Shown: positions 25,072 through 33,740, numbered from the stretch's first letter. The stretch is 64,000 bases of DNA from Halococcus salsus (GCF_009900715.1 NZ_JAAAJC010000002.1:62001-126000); one strand, 5' to 3'. Numbers and translations: made by a program. The notes: generated by a model not told the origin, from the letters alone.

Positions 25072-25986
25072 TCACCACTCGGCGAGCACGCGGTCCATCA
25101 CCCCGTCGTCCTGTTGGTAGTAGCCGCTGTGACCGTCGACGCGGTCGGTCACGTCGTGGTCCTCGTAGTTGTCGGGGGCCGGACCCTCGATACCGACCTC
25201 GCCGACGGCACTCTCGAACTCGCGGGTGTTGAAGATGTAGCGCAGCACCGGGTCGTCGCCGCTATAGAAGTTGTCGAACTCGTCGACGGCGTACTCGATC
25301 GAGGGGCCGTACTCGTCGTCGAACCAGCCCGCGTCGAGCGAGGGGTCGTCGTCCTCGATCGCACCGCCGAGCAGCGTCGCCGACGTGAGGGCGTCGGGCT
25401 CCTCGAAGTCGTCCTGGAGCGACCGGCAGGCGTCGACGGTGACGCGCGCGCCGAGGGAGTGGGCGACGAGTCGAACAGGGGTGTCGTGGTCGGCGCTCCA
25501 GTCGGTGAGGAAGTTCGCCAACTTCTCGCCGTTCCCGTCGGCGATGTCCTTGGCGTCGGCCCACCCGAGGTCGAGGCTGTCGCCCTTGTCGGCGTCCCAC
25601 GAGTACGCGACGACGTCACCCCCGTACCCGTTCGCTTCGAGCGCCGACTGCGCCTCTCCGGCCCCCTCGACCGCCTCCTGAGCGTCGGTCCGCCAACCGT
25701 GAACCCAGACCGTCAGCGTGTCGTCGCCGATAGCCGACCAGTCCCCCTCGACGTCGTAGCTGTGGGCCGTCTCGCCGTCGGTCAAGTCCGCGTCGTCGTC
25801 GAAGTGGCCCCGCGTCGAGACGCGCGGGTAGTCGTCGGTCGCGTCCGCAGCGCCGGCGGTGCCGACGGTCGCGAGGCCGGTCACGCCGACGGTAGCGGCC
25901 GCGGCGAACCCACGAAGGAAGCCGCGCCGCTCGACGTGTCCCCCGCCCCGGCCCGTCCTGCCACCCTGTCTGTCATGGTCCCTCAT
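25072..25986 (-). CDS. Tat-exported alpha/beta hydrolase (lipase/esterase-like)
   Basis: A 304-residue protein with a twin-arginine signal peptide: ERRGFLRGFAAAATVG at residues 19-34, then a hydrophobic stretch ending in AGA for signal peptidase. The mature part has TVWVHGWRTDAQEAVEG as the oxyanion strand and the nucleophile elbow in RLVAHSLGARVT (Ser near residue 178). Candidate Asp and His of the triad lie in the C-terminal part, for example near DRVDGHSGYY. It is therefore a secreted serine hydrolase of unknown substrate. An acidic surface is evident, as expected for high salt. Confidence 0.8.
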   Translation of the reverse strand: MRDHDRQGGRTGRGGGHVERRGFLRGFAAAATVGVTGLATVGTAGAADATDDYPRVSTRGHFDDDADLTDGETAHSYDVEGDWSAIGDDTLTVWVHGWRTDAQEAVEGAGEAQSALEANGYGGDVVAYSWDADKGDSLDLGWADAKDIADGNGEKLANFLTDWSADHDTPVRLVAHSLGARVTVDACRSLQDDFEEPDALTSATLLGGAIEDDDPSLDAGWFDDEYGPSIEYAVDEFDNFYSGDDPVLRYIFNTREFESAVGEVGIEGPAPDNYEDHDVTDRVDGHSGYYQQDDGVMDRVLAEW

Positions 25987-26078
25987 CCTCGATGACTGCT
26001 GGCCGAGTCCATATGAATCTTCGTCCGTCCCCGACCGCGGACCGCGCGGTTGAAACCGACACCATCCCGATCCGGCCC

Positions 26079-27149
26079 ATGAGCGACCACGACCCGAACG
26101 ACCCGCCGCGCGAGGAGTTCCACCACGACCCCATCGAACACGCGGCGGTCTCGGGCGGGATGACCGTCGGCGAACTCGCGACCGAGTACGGCAAGGCGGG
26201 CATCGGCGCGAACGCGCTCGCGGAGGCGGTCGACATCTATGCCGAGATGCTCGACCCCGAGGTGACGACCTTCGTCGGCCTCGCGGGCGCGATGGTGCCC
26301 GCCGGGATGCGCCAGGTCGTCGTCGACCTGATTCGGGATGGCCACGTCGACGTGCTCGTCACCACCGGCGCGAACCTCACCCACGACGCCATCGAGGCCA
26401 TCGGCGGCAAACACCACCACGGACGAGATCACGGCGACGCAAGCCTCCGAGAACACGACGAACAGTTGCGGGACGAGCAGGTCGATCGGATCTTCGACGT
26501 CTACCTCCCCCAGGAGCACTTCGCGCTGCTCGAAAGCCACCTCCGCGAGGAGGTCTTCCCCGCGATCGAGGCTAGCGCGGAGCAAAGCTCCGCGAGCCAT
26601 TCGAGCGGGCCTTCGGCCCGCGAGAAGAAGACGGTGAGCATCGCCCGGCTCACCGACGAACTCGGGCGCGCGAACGCCGAGGTCAATAGGCAAGAAGGGA
26701 TCGACGAAGACCCGGGTATCGCGGCCGCCGCCCACGAGCACGACGTCCCGATATACGCCCCGGCGATTCAGGACTCCGTGTTAGGCCTCCAGGCGTGGCT
26801 CTACTCCCAGACCACGGATTTCTCGCTCGACGCGCTCGACGACATGAACGGGTTGAACGACATCGCCTACGAGGCCGACAGCACGGGAGCGGTCGTGGTC
26901 GGCGGCGGAGTACCCAAAAACTACGTGCTCCAGACCATGCTGGTCGCGCCCGACGCCTACGACTACGCCGTCCAGTTGACGATGGACCCCGAACACGCCG
27001 GCGGGCTCTCGGGGGCGACGCTCGAAGAAGCTCGGTCGTGGGGGAAGTTGGAGAAAGCCGCCCGAAACGCGAGCGTCTACGCCGACGCGACCATCACGCT
27101 GCCGCTGCTCGTGGCGGCCGCCCGCGAGCGCGTCGCGGAGACCGAGTAG
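26079..27149 (+). CDS. dys: Deoxyhypusine synthase with in-frame insertion
   Basis: A 356-residue enzyme that transfers the aminobutyl group of spermidine (or agmatine in archaea) to a lysine of translation factor aIF5A. Conserved blocks are VSGGMTVGELATEYGKAGIG near the start, FVGLAGAMVPAGMR, TTGANLTHDAIEA, IYAPAIQDSVLGLQ and GGGVPKNYVLQTML, which contains the active-site lysine. Residues about 163-187 form a Ser/Ala-rich insertion encoded by two perfect hairpins (see the repeat entry) and are not part of the usual fold. ATG 26079 matches the conserved start; longer upstream frames are basic. Confidence 0.93.
   Translation: MSDHDPNDPPREEFHHDPIEHAAVSGGMTVGELATEYGKAGIGANALAEAVDIYAEMLDPEVTTFVGLAGAMVPAGMRQVVVDLIRDGHVDVLVTTGANLTHDAIEAIGGKHHHGRDHGDASLREHDEQLRDEQVDRIFDVYLPQEHFALLESHLREEVFPAIEASAEQSSASHSSGPSAREKKTVSIARLTDELGRANAEVNRQEGIDEDPGIAAAAHEHDVPIYAPAIQDSVLGLQAWLYSQTTDFSLDALDDMNGLNDIAYEADSTGAVVVGGGVPKNYVLQTMLVAPDAYDYAVQLTMDPEHAGGLSGATLEEARSWGKLEKAARNASVYADATITLPLLVAAARERVAETE
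26577..26621. repeat. Tandem hairpin pair inside the deoxyhypusine synthase gene
   Basis: Two perfect 7-bp stems with three-base loops lie side by side: GCGGAGC-AAA-GCTCCGC at 26577-26593 and GCGGGCC-TTC-GGCCCGC at 26605-26621. They encode the odd Ser-rich insertion. Hairpins of the same make (7-10 bp stems, loops GAA, TTC or AAA) occur in the intergenic repeats of this window. Confidence 0.7.
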
Positions 27150-27179
27150 TCCCGGGATCGAAGAACCGCGGGTCCCGAG

Positions 27180-27392
27180 TCACTCCGCGAGGTCGACGAC
27201 GTCCTCGCGGAACTCCTCGACCGAGGTGGAGTACTCGCCGAGCCGGTCGCCCTCGTCGTCGTACTGTACCACGTCGACCTCGTCGTCGGCCACGCCGACG
27301 ACTTCGAGCGTCGTGCCGTCATCGAGTCGGTAGCGGTCGCCGGCGGCGATCGAACCCGAACCGTCGGCCGAGACCGGCCAATCTTCGCTCAT
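27180..27392 (-). CDS. Small acidic conserved-looking protein
   Basis: A 70-residue protein, strongly acidic, with predicted beta strands (DRYRLDDGTTLEVVGV, EVDVVQYDDEGDRLGEY) and a final helix SVEEFREDVVDL. It resembles a small SH3-like or barrel fold, as in other short haloarchaeal proteins of unknown role. It is convergent with deoxyhypusine synthase and stands alone. I do not recognise the family. Confidence 0.65.
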   Translation of the reverse strand: MSEDWPVSADGSGSIAAGDRYRLDDGTTLEVVGVADDEVDVVQYDDEGDRLGEYSTSVEEFREDVVDLAE

Positions 27393-27667
27393 GTGCCGTC
27401 TCCGGGGGCTATCGGTTTGAGTCCTTTTCTCCCGTCGACCCGGTATCCGTGTACGCTCCGTAATGGCGCTATCCGGCCGAATCGATGGCGAGTGGCGCGT
27501 TCGGCACGGTTCCGTGTCGACGTCCGTCTCGTAGACTCCAGCAACACCATCCGGAACCGTCGAGCCGCGTCAGACCTCGCCGTGACCCGGGAATACTATG
27601 AGTAGAGGGAAGTAGAGTCCGCAAGGGTAGCCGGCACGGTCGCCGGTGGCGCTGATTTGAGACTACA

Positions 27668-29368
27668 ATGAATACAGTCGAACGCTGGAAACAGGAGAAG
27701 CATCCGCTCGACGTCATCGAGGACGTGCGGGAGTACGCCGAAGAGGGACTCTCGTTTGACGAGATCGAGGAACGCGCCGGCGACGGCGAGTGGGAACGGC
27801 TCAAGTGGGCCGGGATGTACAGCCACGGGGTACAGGACGGTTACTTCATGATGCGGACGAAGGTCCCCGGTGGCTATCTCACGCCCGAGCAGGGGGTCGT
27901 CGTCGGCGAGGTCGCCGACGAGTTCGCCACCGCGCCCGAGGAGTACGGCGGCGACCAGCAGAACGACCTCTGGGGCGACGCCTACGTCGACATCACGACC
28001 CGCCAGGACTTCCAGGAACACTGGATCGAGGTCGAGGACGTCCCCGAGATCTGGAATCGCTACGACGACGTGGGGCTGACCACGATCCAGGGCTGTGGCG
28101 ACTCCGCGCGGAACGTCTTGGGCTGTCCCGCCGCGGGCCTCGACCACCACGAGGCCTTCGACGCCCAGCCCGTGATCGACGCCGTCTCGGACTTCTTCAC
28201 CGAGAACCGGGAGTACGGCAACCTCCCGCGGAAGTTCAAGATTACTATCACCGGTTGCCGCGAGGACTGTGCCCAGTCACAGATCAACGACGTCGGGATG
28301 ACCCCGGCGCGCCGCGAGGTCGACGGCCAGTACCAGTACGGCTTCCACGTCCGCGTCGGCGGCGGGCTCTCGGACGGCCCGCGAATGGGTTCGGAGCTCG
28401 ACGTGTTCGTCCCGCCGGAGGACGCCGTCGAGTTCACCCGGGCCGTCGCCCAGACGTTCAAGGAGCTCGGTAATCGGTTCAACCGCGGCGTCTGCCGGAT
28501 GCGCTACCTCGTCCAGCAGATGGGGCCCGAGAAGTTCGAGGAGGCCGTCCGTGACCGCTGTCAGGTCGACCTCGACACCCGTGGAGAGGACCTCACCGAA
28601 GGGTATACAGGAGATCACGTCGGCGTCCACAAACAGCGCGACGAGGACCTGCGATACGTGGGCTTCAACGTCGTCGCGGGCCGGATGGGCGGCGACGAGT
28701 TCGCCGAGGCCGCCCGCGCGGCCGAGAAGCACGGCACCGAGGACGCGAGCCTCCGCCTCGCGACGGATCAGAACTTCCTGATCACCCACATCCCCGAGGA
28801 GAACGTCGAGGACCTCCTCGCGGAACCCTTCGCGGAGAACTACCAGCCCGACCCGGGCCCGTTCGCACGCGGCGCGGTCGGCTGTACGGGAAGCGAGTTC
28901 TGTAACTACGGCATCATCGAGACCAAGAATCGAGTCAAGCGGTGGGCCCGCGAGCTCGACGACCGGATCGACACCCCCGACGACCTCGAAGTGGTCCGGA
29001 TGCACATGTCGGGCTGTTCGGCCTCCTGTGCCCAGCCTCAGATCGCCGACATCGGCTTCCGGGGCGAGACGGTCAAGACGGACGTCGACGACGAGGACGA
29101 CGAGAACGACGAGATCGTCGAGGGGATGGACTTCGGCCTCGGCGGCTCCTTGGGTGCCGACAACGAGTTCCTCGACTGGGTCGAACACGCGGTGCCCGCG
29201 ACCGCCGTCATCCCGGCGCTCGAGAAGCTGTTCACGGCCTACACCGACGAGCGCGAGGAGGGCGAGCGCTTCTACGAGTGGTGCCGTCGCGCCGGCAACG
29301 ACGAACTCCGCGCCGTGATGCGGCAGGCGGACGCCAACGTCTCGGGAGGTGTCGCGGCGGATGACTGA
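27668..29368 (+). CDS. Siroheme nitrite/sulfite reductase
   Basis: A 566-residue ferredoxin-type reductase that adds six electrons to nitrite or sulfite. Two ferrodoxin-like half-domains are followed by siroheme-binding blocks: TIQGCGDSARNVLGCPAAGL and KITITGCREDCAQSQINDVG in the first repeat. In the second repeat are GAVGCTGSEFCNYGIIETK and MHMSGCSASCAQPQIADIG, which hold the four [4Fe-4S] cysteines (CTGSEFC and GCSASC). An acidic insertion (DVDDEDDENDE) near residue 475 is halophile-specific. The stop overlaps the next gene by 8 bases. In haloarchaea this family is annotated as assimilatory nitrite or sulfite reductase, and sequence alone does not choose. The neighbour suggests an unusual electron donor. 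Confidence 0.9.
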   Translation: MNTVERWKQEKHPLDVIEDVREYAEEGLSFDEIEERAGDGEWERLKWAGMYSHGVQDGYFMMRTKVPGGYLTPEQGVVVGEVADEFATAPEEYGGDQQNDLWGDAYVDITTRQDFQEHWIEVEDVPEIWNRYDDVGLTTIQGCGDSARNVLGCPAAGLDHHEAFDAQPVIDAVSDFFTENREYGNLPRKFKITITGCREDCAQSQINDVGMTPARREVDGQYQYGFHVRVGGGLSDGPRMGSELDVFVPPEDAVEFTRAVAQTFKELGNRFNRGVCRMRYLVQQMGPEKFEEAVRDRCQVDLDTRGEDLTEGYTGDHVGVHKQRDEDLRYVGFNVVAGRMGGDEFAEAARAAEKHGTEDASLRLATDQNFLITHIPEENVEDLLAEPFAENYQPDPGPFARGAVGCTGSEFCNYGIIETKNRVKRWARELDDRIDTPDDLEVVRMHMSGCSASCAQPQIADIGFRGETVKTDVDDEDDENDEIVEGMDFGLGGSLGADNEFLDWVEHAVPATAVIPALEKLFTAYTDEREEGERFYEWCRRAGNDELRAVMRQADANVSGGVAADD

Positions 29369-30839
29369 TCGCAGCCCCCTCCCCGGCGTGCCGGGGACGA
29401 GCGACGACGGCGACGAGTGCTGTACCGACGGACAGTGTACCTGCGGCGGGCAGGCGTCGGAACCCAAGGCCATCGCCGACGGCGGGATGAAGTCGGCGAA
29501 CGTCGACGAGAACGGCAGCCTCGGTGACGTTCAGTTCACCGAACCCGCCGCCGAGGGCACGAGCCAGGACATCGAGAACGGCGACTCGCCCGACCACCGC
29601 GTCGGGGTTCCCGACGGGGTGGACCTCGACACGCCGGGCTACTCGATCCGCTCGGAGATGAACGACATCGAGGAGCCCGACGACAAGACGTGGTTCATGG
29701 AGCTCGACACCGCCGTGATCGACGACGGCCGGTGTATCCAGTGTGGGACCTGTGTGGCCTCGTGTCCCTCGGACTCGATCGGCATCGGCGACGACGGGCT
29801 CCCCGAGTTGGTGAAGATGTGTACGGGCTGTTCGCTCTGTTGGGACTTCTGTCCCCGCGGCGGCCTGCGCTACGAGCGCCAGTGGAAGATCACTGGTGGC
29901 GAGGACAACGTGAAGGGCGCGGGCGACCCCATCACCGAGTTCTCGGCGAAGGTCGAGGAGGAGTGGCGCGAGAACGCCCAGGACGGTGGCGTGGTCTCCT
30001 CGGTCCTGATCCACCTGCTCGAAGACGGCGAGATCGACGGCGCGCTGATCGCCACCGAAGGCGAGGACGAGGCCTGGAAGGCCGAGAGCTTCCTCGCGAC
30101 CACTCCCGAGGAGGTCATCGAGAACGCCGGCAGTTTCTACAATCAGACGATGGCGCTCGGGAACCTCGACCTTGACCAGTGGGAGCACAAGCTCCCCGAC
30201 AAGGACCCGGAAGACCTCTCGCTGGCGATGGTCGGCACCCCGTGTGAGATCGAGGGCATCCGGGCGCTCCAGGACTTCTCGTGGGAGTACGGCTCGCAGG
30301 ACGGCGGTGCGCGGGCCGTCGACTACACCATCGCGCTGATGTGTACGAAGAACTTCAACTACGAGCGACTCATCGGCGAGCAGCTCGAGGAGAAGCGTGG
30401 CATCAGCCCGGAGGAGATCGGGAAGTTCGACATCCTCCACGGGAACATGTACATCTACGACCACGACGGCGAGAAGATGCTCGAGGAAGATATCGAGAAC
30501 TTCCACGACGCCGCACTGAAGGGCTGTGACGAGTGTGCCGACTTCACGGGCTTCACCTCCGACATCACGGTGGGCTCGGTCGGCTCCTCGGACGACTATT
30601 CGAGCGTCATCATCCGAACCGAACAGGGCCTCGACGCGTGGGAACACACCGAGGCCGACCTCGACTACCACGACCTCGAGGACCGCTCGGCGATCGGCGG
30701 GCTCCAGTCTTGGGACAAGAAGAAAGCGTTCAACTCCCTCGAACGACCGTTCGACCCGGACGCACCCCGGTTCATCGAGTACACCGAGCACGCCGAGAAC
30801 TACGGCACCGTGCTCAACCCGCACGAAGCCGACCACTGA
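29361..30839 (+). CDS. FrhB-like F420 hydrogenase/dehydrogenase beta-subunit protein with two ferredoxin clusters
   Basis: A 492-residue iron-sulfur flavoprotein of the coenzyme F420 hydrogenase/dehydrogenase beta family. A cysteine-rich N-terminal stretch (ECCTDGQCTCGG) precedes a ferredoxin domain with CIQCGTCVASCPSDSIG and CTGCSLCWDFCPRGGL, about residues 128-175. The C-terminal FrhB domain shows DGALIATEGEDEAWKAESFL, AMVGTPCEIEGIRAL, ALMCTKNFNYERLI and GCDECADFTGFTSDITVGS. It begins at ATG 29361 with the Shine-Dalgarno-like GGAGGTG at 29345-29351 and overlaps the reductase gene. It is likely to oxidise F420H2 and hand electrons to the siroheme reductase (inference from family and coupling). 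Confidence 0.88.
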   Translation: MTDRSPLPGVPGTSDDGDECCTDGQCTCGGQASEPKAIADGGMKSANVDENGSLGDVQFTEPAAEGTSQDIENGDSPDHRVGVPDGVDLDTPGYSIRSEMNDIEEPDDKTWFMELDTAVIDDGRCIQCGTCVASCPSDSIGIGDDGLPELVKMCTGCSLCWDFCPRGGLRYERQWKITGGEDNVKGAGDPITEFSAKVEEEWRENAQDGGVVSSVLIHLLEDGEIDGALIATEGEDEAWKAESFLATTPEEVIENAGSFYNQTMALGNLDLDQWEHKLPDKDPEDLSLAMVGTPCEIEGIRALQDFSWEYGSQDGGARAVDYTIALMCTKNFNYERLIGEQLEEKRGISPEEIGKFDILHGNMYIYDHDGEKMLEEDIENFHDAALKGCDECADFTGFTSDITVGSVGSSDDYSSVIIRTEQGLDAWEHTEADLDYHDLEDRSAIGGLQSWDKKKAFNSLERPFDPDAPRFIEYTEHAENYGTVLNPHEADH

Positions 30840-30906
30840 ACGCCGCGTTTTTCGATCTCGGCGTCGTGGCAGGAACGTTTTTGCTCGCGAGAGCGATGCG
30901 ATCGGT

Positions 30907-31392
30907 GTGGAAAAAGTCAACATCGACGATGTGGATGTCGTCACCAACCCGCTCGGGGTCCACTCGGTTCGGAAGCCGGTTTCGAGCGCCCTCGGCACCG
31001 AGGACTTCGCGATGAACTACTTCGAGCTCGAACCCGGCGAGTCGTTCTCCGGGGGCCTCCACACCCACCACGACCAGGAGGAGGTCTTCTACGTCCAGGA
31101 GGGCACGGCGACGTTCGAGGTCGGTCGCGAACGCGAGGAGACGGACGTCGAGGCGGGCGGGTTCATCCGGTTCGCGCCCGGCGAGTTCCAGACCGGCAAG
31201 AACGACTCCGACGACCGGGTGGTCGGGTTCGCGCTCGGCGCGCCGAAGGCCCGCCACGACTTCGAGGAGATCGAATCGCTGGTCCACTGCCGGGAGTGCG
31301 GCGAGGAGACCGTCCACGGGCTCGACCTCACGGACGAGGGCCAGTTCGAGTTCACCTGCACGGCGTGCGGCAACGAGTTCGCGACGGGGTGA
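30907..31392 (+). CDS. Cupin protein with C-terminal zinc ribbon
   Basis: A 161-residue protein from a GTG start. The cupin metal motif appears as GLHTHHDQEEVFYVQEG (residues 60-76), with the second cupin box at GGFIRFAPGEFQTGKND. The last 40 residues hold two knuckles, HCRECGEETVHG and CTACGNEFATG, a zinc ribbon. Ribbon plus cupin suggests a small-molecule-binding or nucleic-acid-associated role, not identified. It follows the FrhB-like gene by 67 bases on the same strand. Confidence 0.8.
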   Translation: MEKVNIDDVDVVTNPLGVHSVRKPVSSALGTEDFAMNYFELEPGESFSGGLHTHHDQEEVFYVQEGTATFEVGREREETDVEAGGFIRFAPGEFQTGKNDSDDRVVGFALGAPKARHDFEEIESLVHCRECGEETVHGLDLTDEGQFEFTCTACGNEFATG

Positions 31393-31452
31393 TCCGCCGC
31401 GACGAGTGCGCGCCGGGTGCAGACCGAGGAGTCGGTGGTGCGATGGCTCGGC

Positions 31453-32559
31453 TCACTCGTCGAGGAGGGCGTCGTCGCCGTGGCGTTCGCGCAGCTCCCG
31501 GAGGTACTCGCGCTGGTCGCGAAGCCGGTCGGGAAGCTCCGCGTAGGCGTCGGCGAACAGGTCGTCCGGGTCGGCCTCGGCGCTCCCCTCGGCCGTCTCG
31601 ACGGCCTCGGCCACGCCGGCTTCGATCTCGTTCTCGATAGCGTCGACCCGCTCGTCGTCCAGCCGACCGGTGTCGCGGAGGAAGCGTTCGAGCCGTGGGA
31701 TCGGGTCTTTCTCCTTCCACTCCTCGACTTCGCGCTCCTCGCGGTAGACCGAGGGATCGTCGGCGGTGGTGTGCGCGCCGAAGCGGTACTGGACCGCCTC
31801 GATCATGGTCGGACGGCGCTCGTCGTCGGTCTCGCCCCGGGCCTTCTCGACGGCGTGCTTCGTGACCTGATACATCGCGAGTGGGTCCATCCCGTCGACC
31901 TGGATCCCCTCGAAGCCGTAGGCCTCGGCCTTTTGAGCCAGTGTTGCGGACGCGGTCTGGCGCTCGCGGGGAACCGAGATCGCCCACTGGTTGTTGTTGC
32001 AGACGAAGACGTTCGGGGTGTCGAACACGCCCGCGAAGTTCATCGCCTCGTGGAAGTCGCCCTCGCTGGTCGCGCCGTCGCCGAAGTGGCTCACGAACGC
32101 TTTGCCCTCGCCCTTGAGCTTCGAAGCCCACGCCATCCCGACCGCGTGGGGGAGGTGGTCGGCGATGGTGATGTTGAGCGGTGCGATGTTGACGTCGGCG
32201 AGCGCGGCGTTGGCCGATTCGTGGCCCATCCAGTACTGGAGGTACTCGGCGAGCCGTCCTCGCACGACGACCGTGCCGTGCTCGCGGTACTGATAGAGCA
32301 CCCAGTCGGCCTCGTCGAGCGCGTACATCGAGCCGATCTGCGAACCCTCCTGGCCGGCGAGCGAGGAGTAGGTCCCGAGTCGCCCCTGGCGCTGGAGGCT
32401 GATCAGGCGTTCGTCGAGGTGGCGCGCGAAGCGCATGTCGTGGTAGATGGAGACGAACGCCTCGTCCGAGAGGGCCGGCACGGTCGCGCCGTCGACGACC
32501 TGGCCGTCGGCGTCGAGCACCTGCACGCGGTCGTCGCCCCGTGTGCGATCAGTGGTCAC
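31453..32559 (-). CDS. Thiamine-diphosphate 2-oxoacid dehydrogenase E1 alpha subunit, unpaired
   Basis: A 368-residue E1-alpha of the pyruvate or branched-chain 2-oxoacid dehydrogenase type. The ThDP motif is SHFGDGATSEGDFHEAMNFA followed by NNNQWAIS (near residues 170-203). Other family blocks are YHDMRFARHLDERL, SSLAGQEGSQIGS and the C-terminal RFGAHTTADDPSVYR phosphorylation-loop region. It starts at GTG 32559. No E1-beta, E2 or E3 gene lies beside it, unlike normal complexes, so its partner must be encoded elsewhere if it works. The substrate is not predictable from the alpha subunit alone. Confidence 0.9.
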   Translation of the reverse strand: MTTDRTRGDDRVQVLDADGQVVDGATVPALSDEAFVSIYHDMRFARHLDERLISLQRQGRLGTYSSLAGQEGSQIGSMYALDEADWVLYQYREHGTVVVRGRLAEYLQYWMGHESANAALADVNIAPLNITIADHLPHAVGMAWASKLKGEGKAFVSHFGDGATSEGDFHEAMNFAGVFDTPNVFVCNNNQWAISVPRERQTASATLAQKAEAYGFEGIQVDGMDPLAMYQVTKHAVEKARGETDDERRPTMIEAVQYRFGAHTTADDPSVYREEREVEEWKEKDPIPRLERFLRDTGRLDDERVDAIENEIEAGVAEAVETAEGSAEADPDDLFADAYAELPDRLRDQREYLRELRERHGDDALLDE

Positions 32560-32774
32560 GGTTCCCGAACCCTGCGTGGCGCGGCGGCATAGCGTTTCCG
32601 TCCACGAGGAAAACCGTCTTGCCGGTCGCGTCCGTCGCGTCGGATGGCCGATGACGAGCCGTGGTTCCGAACCGGACTCGGCACCCGGATGGTGACGAAC
32701 CCTATGAGTACCGAGGCCGACCACTTTCACTGGTTCGGGGTCAGGGATATACGCTATCGACGGGAAACAGGAGT

Positions 32775-32888
32775 ATGTCGCACGAAAACCGCTCCGTGTG
32801 GCGCGAATGCCCGGAGTGCGGCGAGAAGCAGAAGGTGACGGGGCAGTGGACGACGTGCCGAAGCTGCGGCGAGAAGTTTCACGCGTGA
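32775..32888 (+). CDS. 37-residue zinc ribbon protein
   Basis: A micro-protein beginning MSHENRSVWRECPECGEKQK with a second pair in TCRSCGEKFHA: two CxxCG knuckles 16 residues apart. A TATA-like GATATACG lies about 25 bases before the start, and AACAGGAGT just before the ATG could serve as a ribosome site. The function is unknown. Downstream, on the opposite strand, is the acyl-CoA synthetase remnant. Confidence 0.7.
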   Translation: MSHENRSVWRECPECGEKQKVTGQWTTCRSCGEKFHA

Positions 32889-32916
32889 CCGGGACCCTGC
32901 GGGGTCGAGCCGTGGC

Positions 32917-33170
32917 TCAGTCGTCCACCGGCCGTCCCGCAGCGTAGATCCGCCCCACCTCCGCATCGAACCGGTCGAGGATGTTCCGTCGTTTCCGCTT
33001 CAACGACGGCGCGAGGAGGTCGTTCTCGGGGTCCACTCGGTCGGCACGAGTTCAAAGCGCTCGATCCGCTCGTGGGGTTCGAGTGCCCGGTTCACGTTCT
33101 CGATGTGGCCCTCAACCCACGCGCGGGCGTATTCGTCCCGACGGACCGCCGCACGGTTAGGTTCCGTGAG
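32917..33170 (-). pseudogene. Remnant of a long-chain acyl-CoA synthetase (C-terminal end, frameshifted)
   Basis: The minus strand translates as a familiar AMP-binding synthetase tail in two frames. The upstream piece has YARAWVEGHIENVNRALEPH and ERIERFELVPTEWTP. After one missing base near 33028 the next frame continues as ENDLLAPSLKRKRRNILDRF and ends with AGRPVDD and a stop at 32917-32919. No adenylation domain exists upstream, so this is a decayed fragment of about 80 codons, not a gene. It shows that a deletion or rearrangement removed the rest, next to the gene-poor tRNA-Glu region. Confidence 0.75.
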
Positions 33171-33320
33171 ACGCATCGACGACCATGGCCGTTCGCCCGG
33201 TACCGGCGGTCGTCCGGTGGTCGATGGGACCTCGGACGGACGACGCGGACGCGTCGCTGGTCGGGAAGCTACTCGAAAAATTGTTGGTTAGTGAAGTGCT
33301 GCGTACGCTACTCGTCCGAC

Positions 33321-33515
33321 TTACAGTCGTTCGAGGTTGGTCGCGCGCGGGCCCTTGTCAGCCTGTTCGATGTCGAATTCGACTTCCGTGTCCTCTTCGA
33401 GATCCGGGCCGCCGATGTCTTCCATGTGGAAGAACACGTCCTCCTCGGAATCCTCAGTGTCGATGAAGCCGTAGCCGCCAGTGTCGTTGAAGAAATCAAC
33501 CGTGCCTTTTGCCAT
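33321..33515 (-). CDS. cspA: Cold-shock domain protein
   Basis: A 64-residue CSD protein: MAKGTVDFFNDTGGYGFIDT with RNP1 (GGYGFIDT) and RNP2 (DVFFHMED) single-strand nucleic-acid motifs. The length is normal for haloarchaeal CspA. It acts as an RNA chaperone. A TTCTTATGA box on the minus strand about 25-30 bases upstream of the ATG gives a short leader. Confidence 0.93.
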   Translation of the reverse strand: MAKGTVDFFNDTGGYGFIDTEDSEEDVFFHMEDIGGPDLEEDTEVEFDIEQADKGPRATNLERL

Positions 33516-33740
33516 TGCTTCTAAAGCCAACGCCCACCGGGTCATAAGAATTGCGCGAGTCGCGGTATCATGCGGGGTGCGATGGACACTCATCCAGAAA
33601 TCGAGGCCCGTGGGGGATGGAACCGAACGCCGTGGCTTCCCGGTCGGATGCTCGGAAAGTACTCGTCACTTCGTGTTCCGTGACTCCGCTCCGCTCGTCA
33701 CGACGTTTCACTCGCTCTACTCGTGAGAACCCACGCAGAA

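Noticed and set aside
33185-33466. 93-codon plus-strand frame beginning MAVRPVPAVV
   Set aside because: Its second half is antisense to the cold-shock gene and has a basic, Pro/Arg-rich composition.
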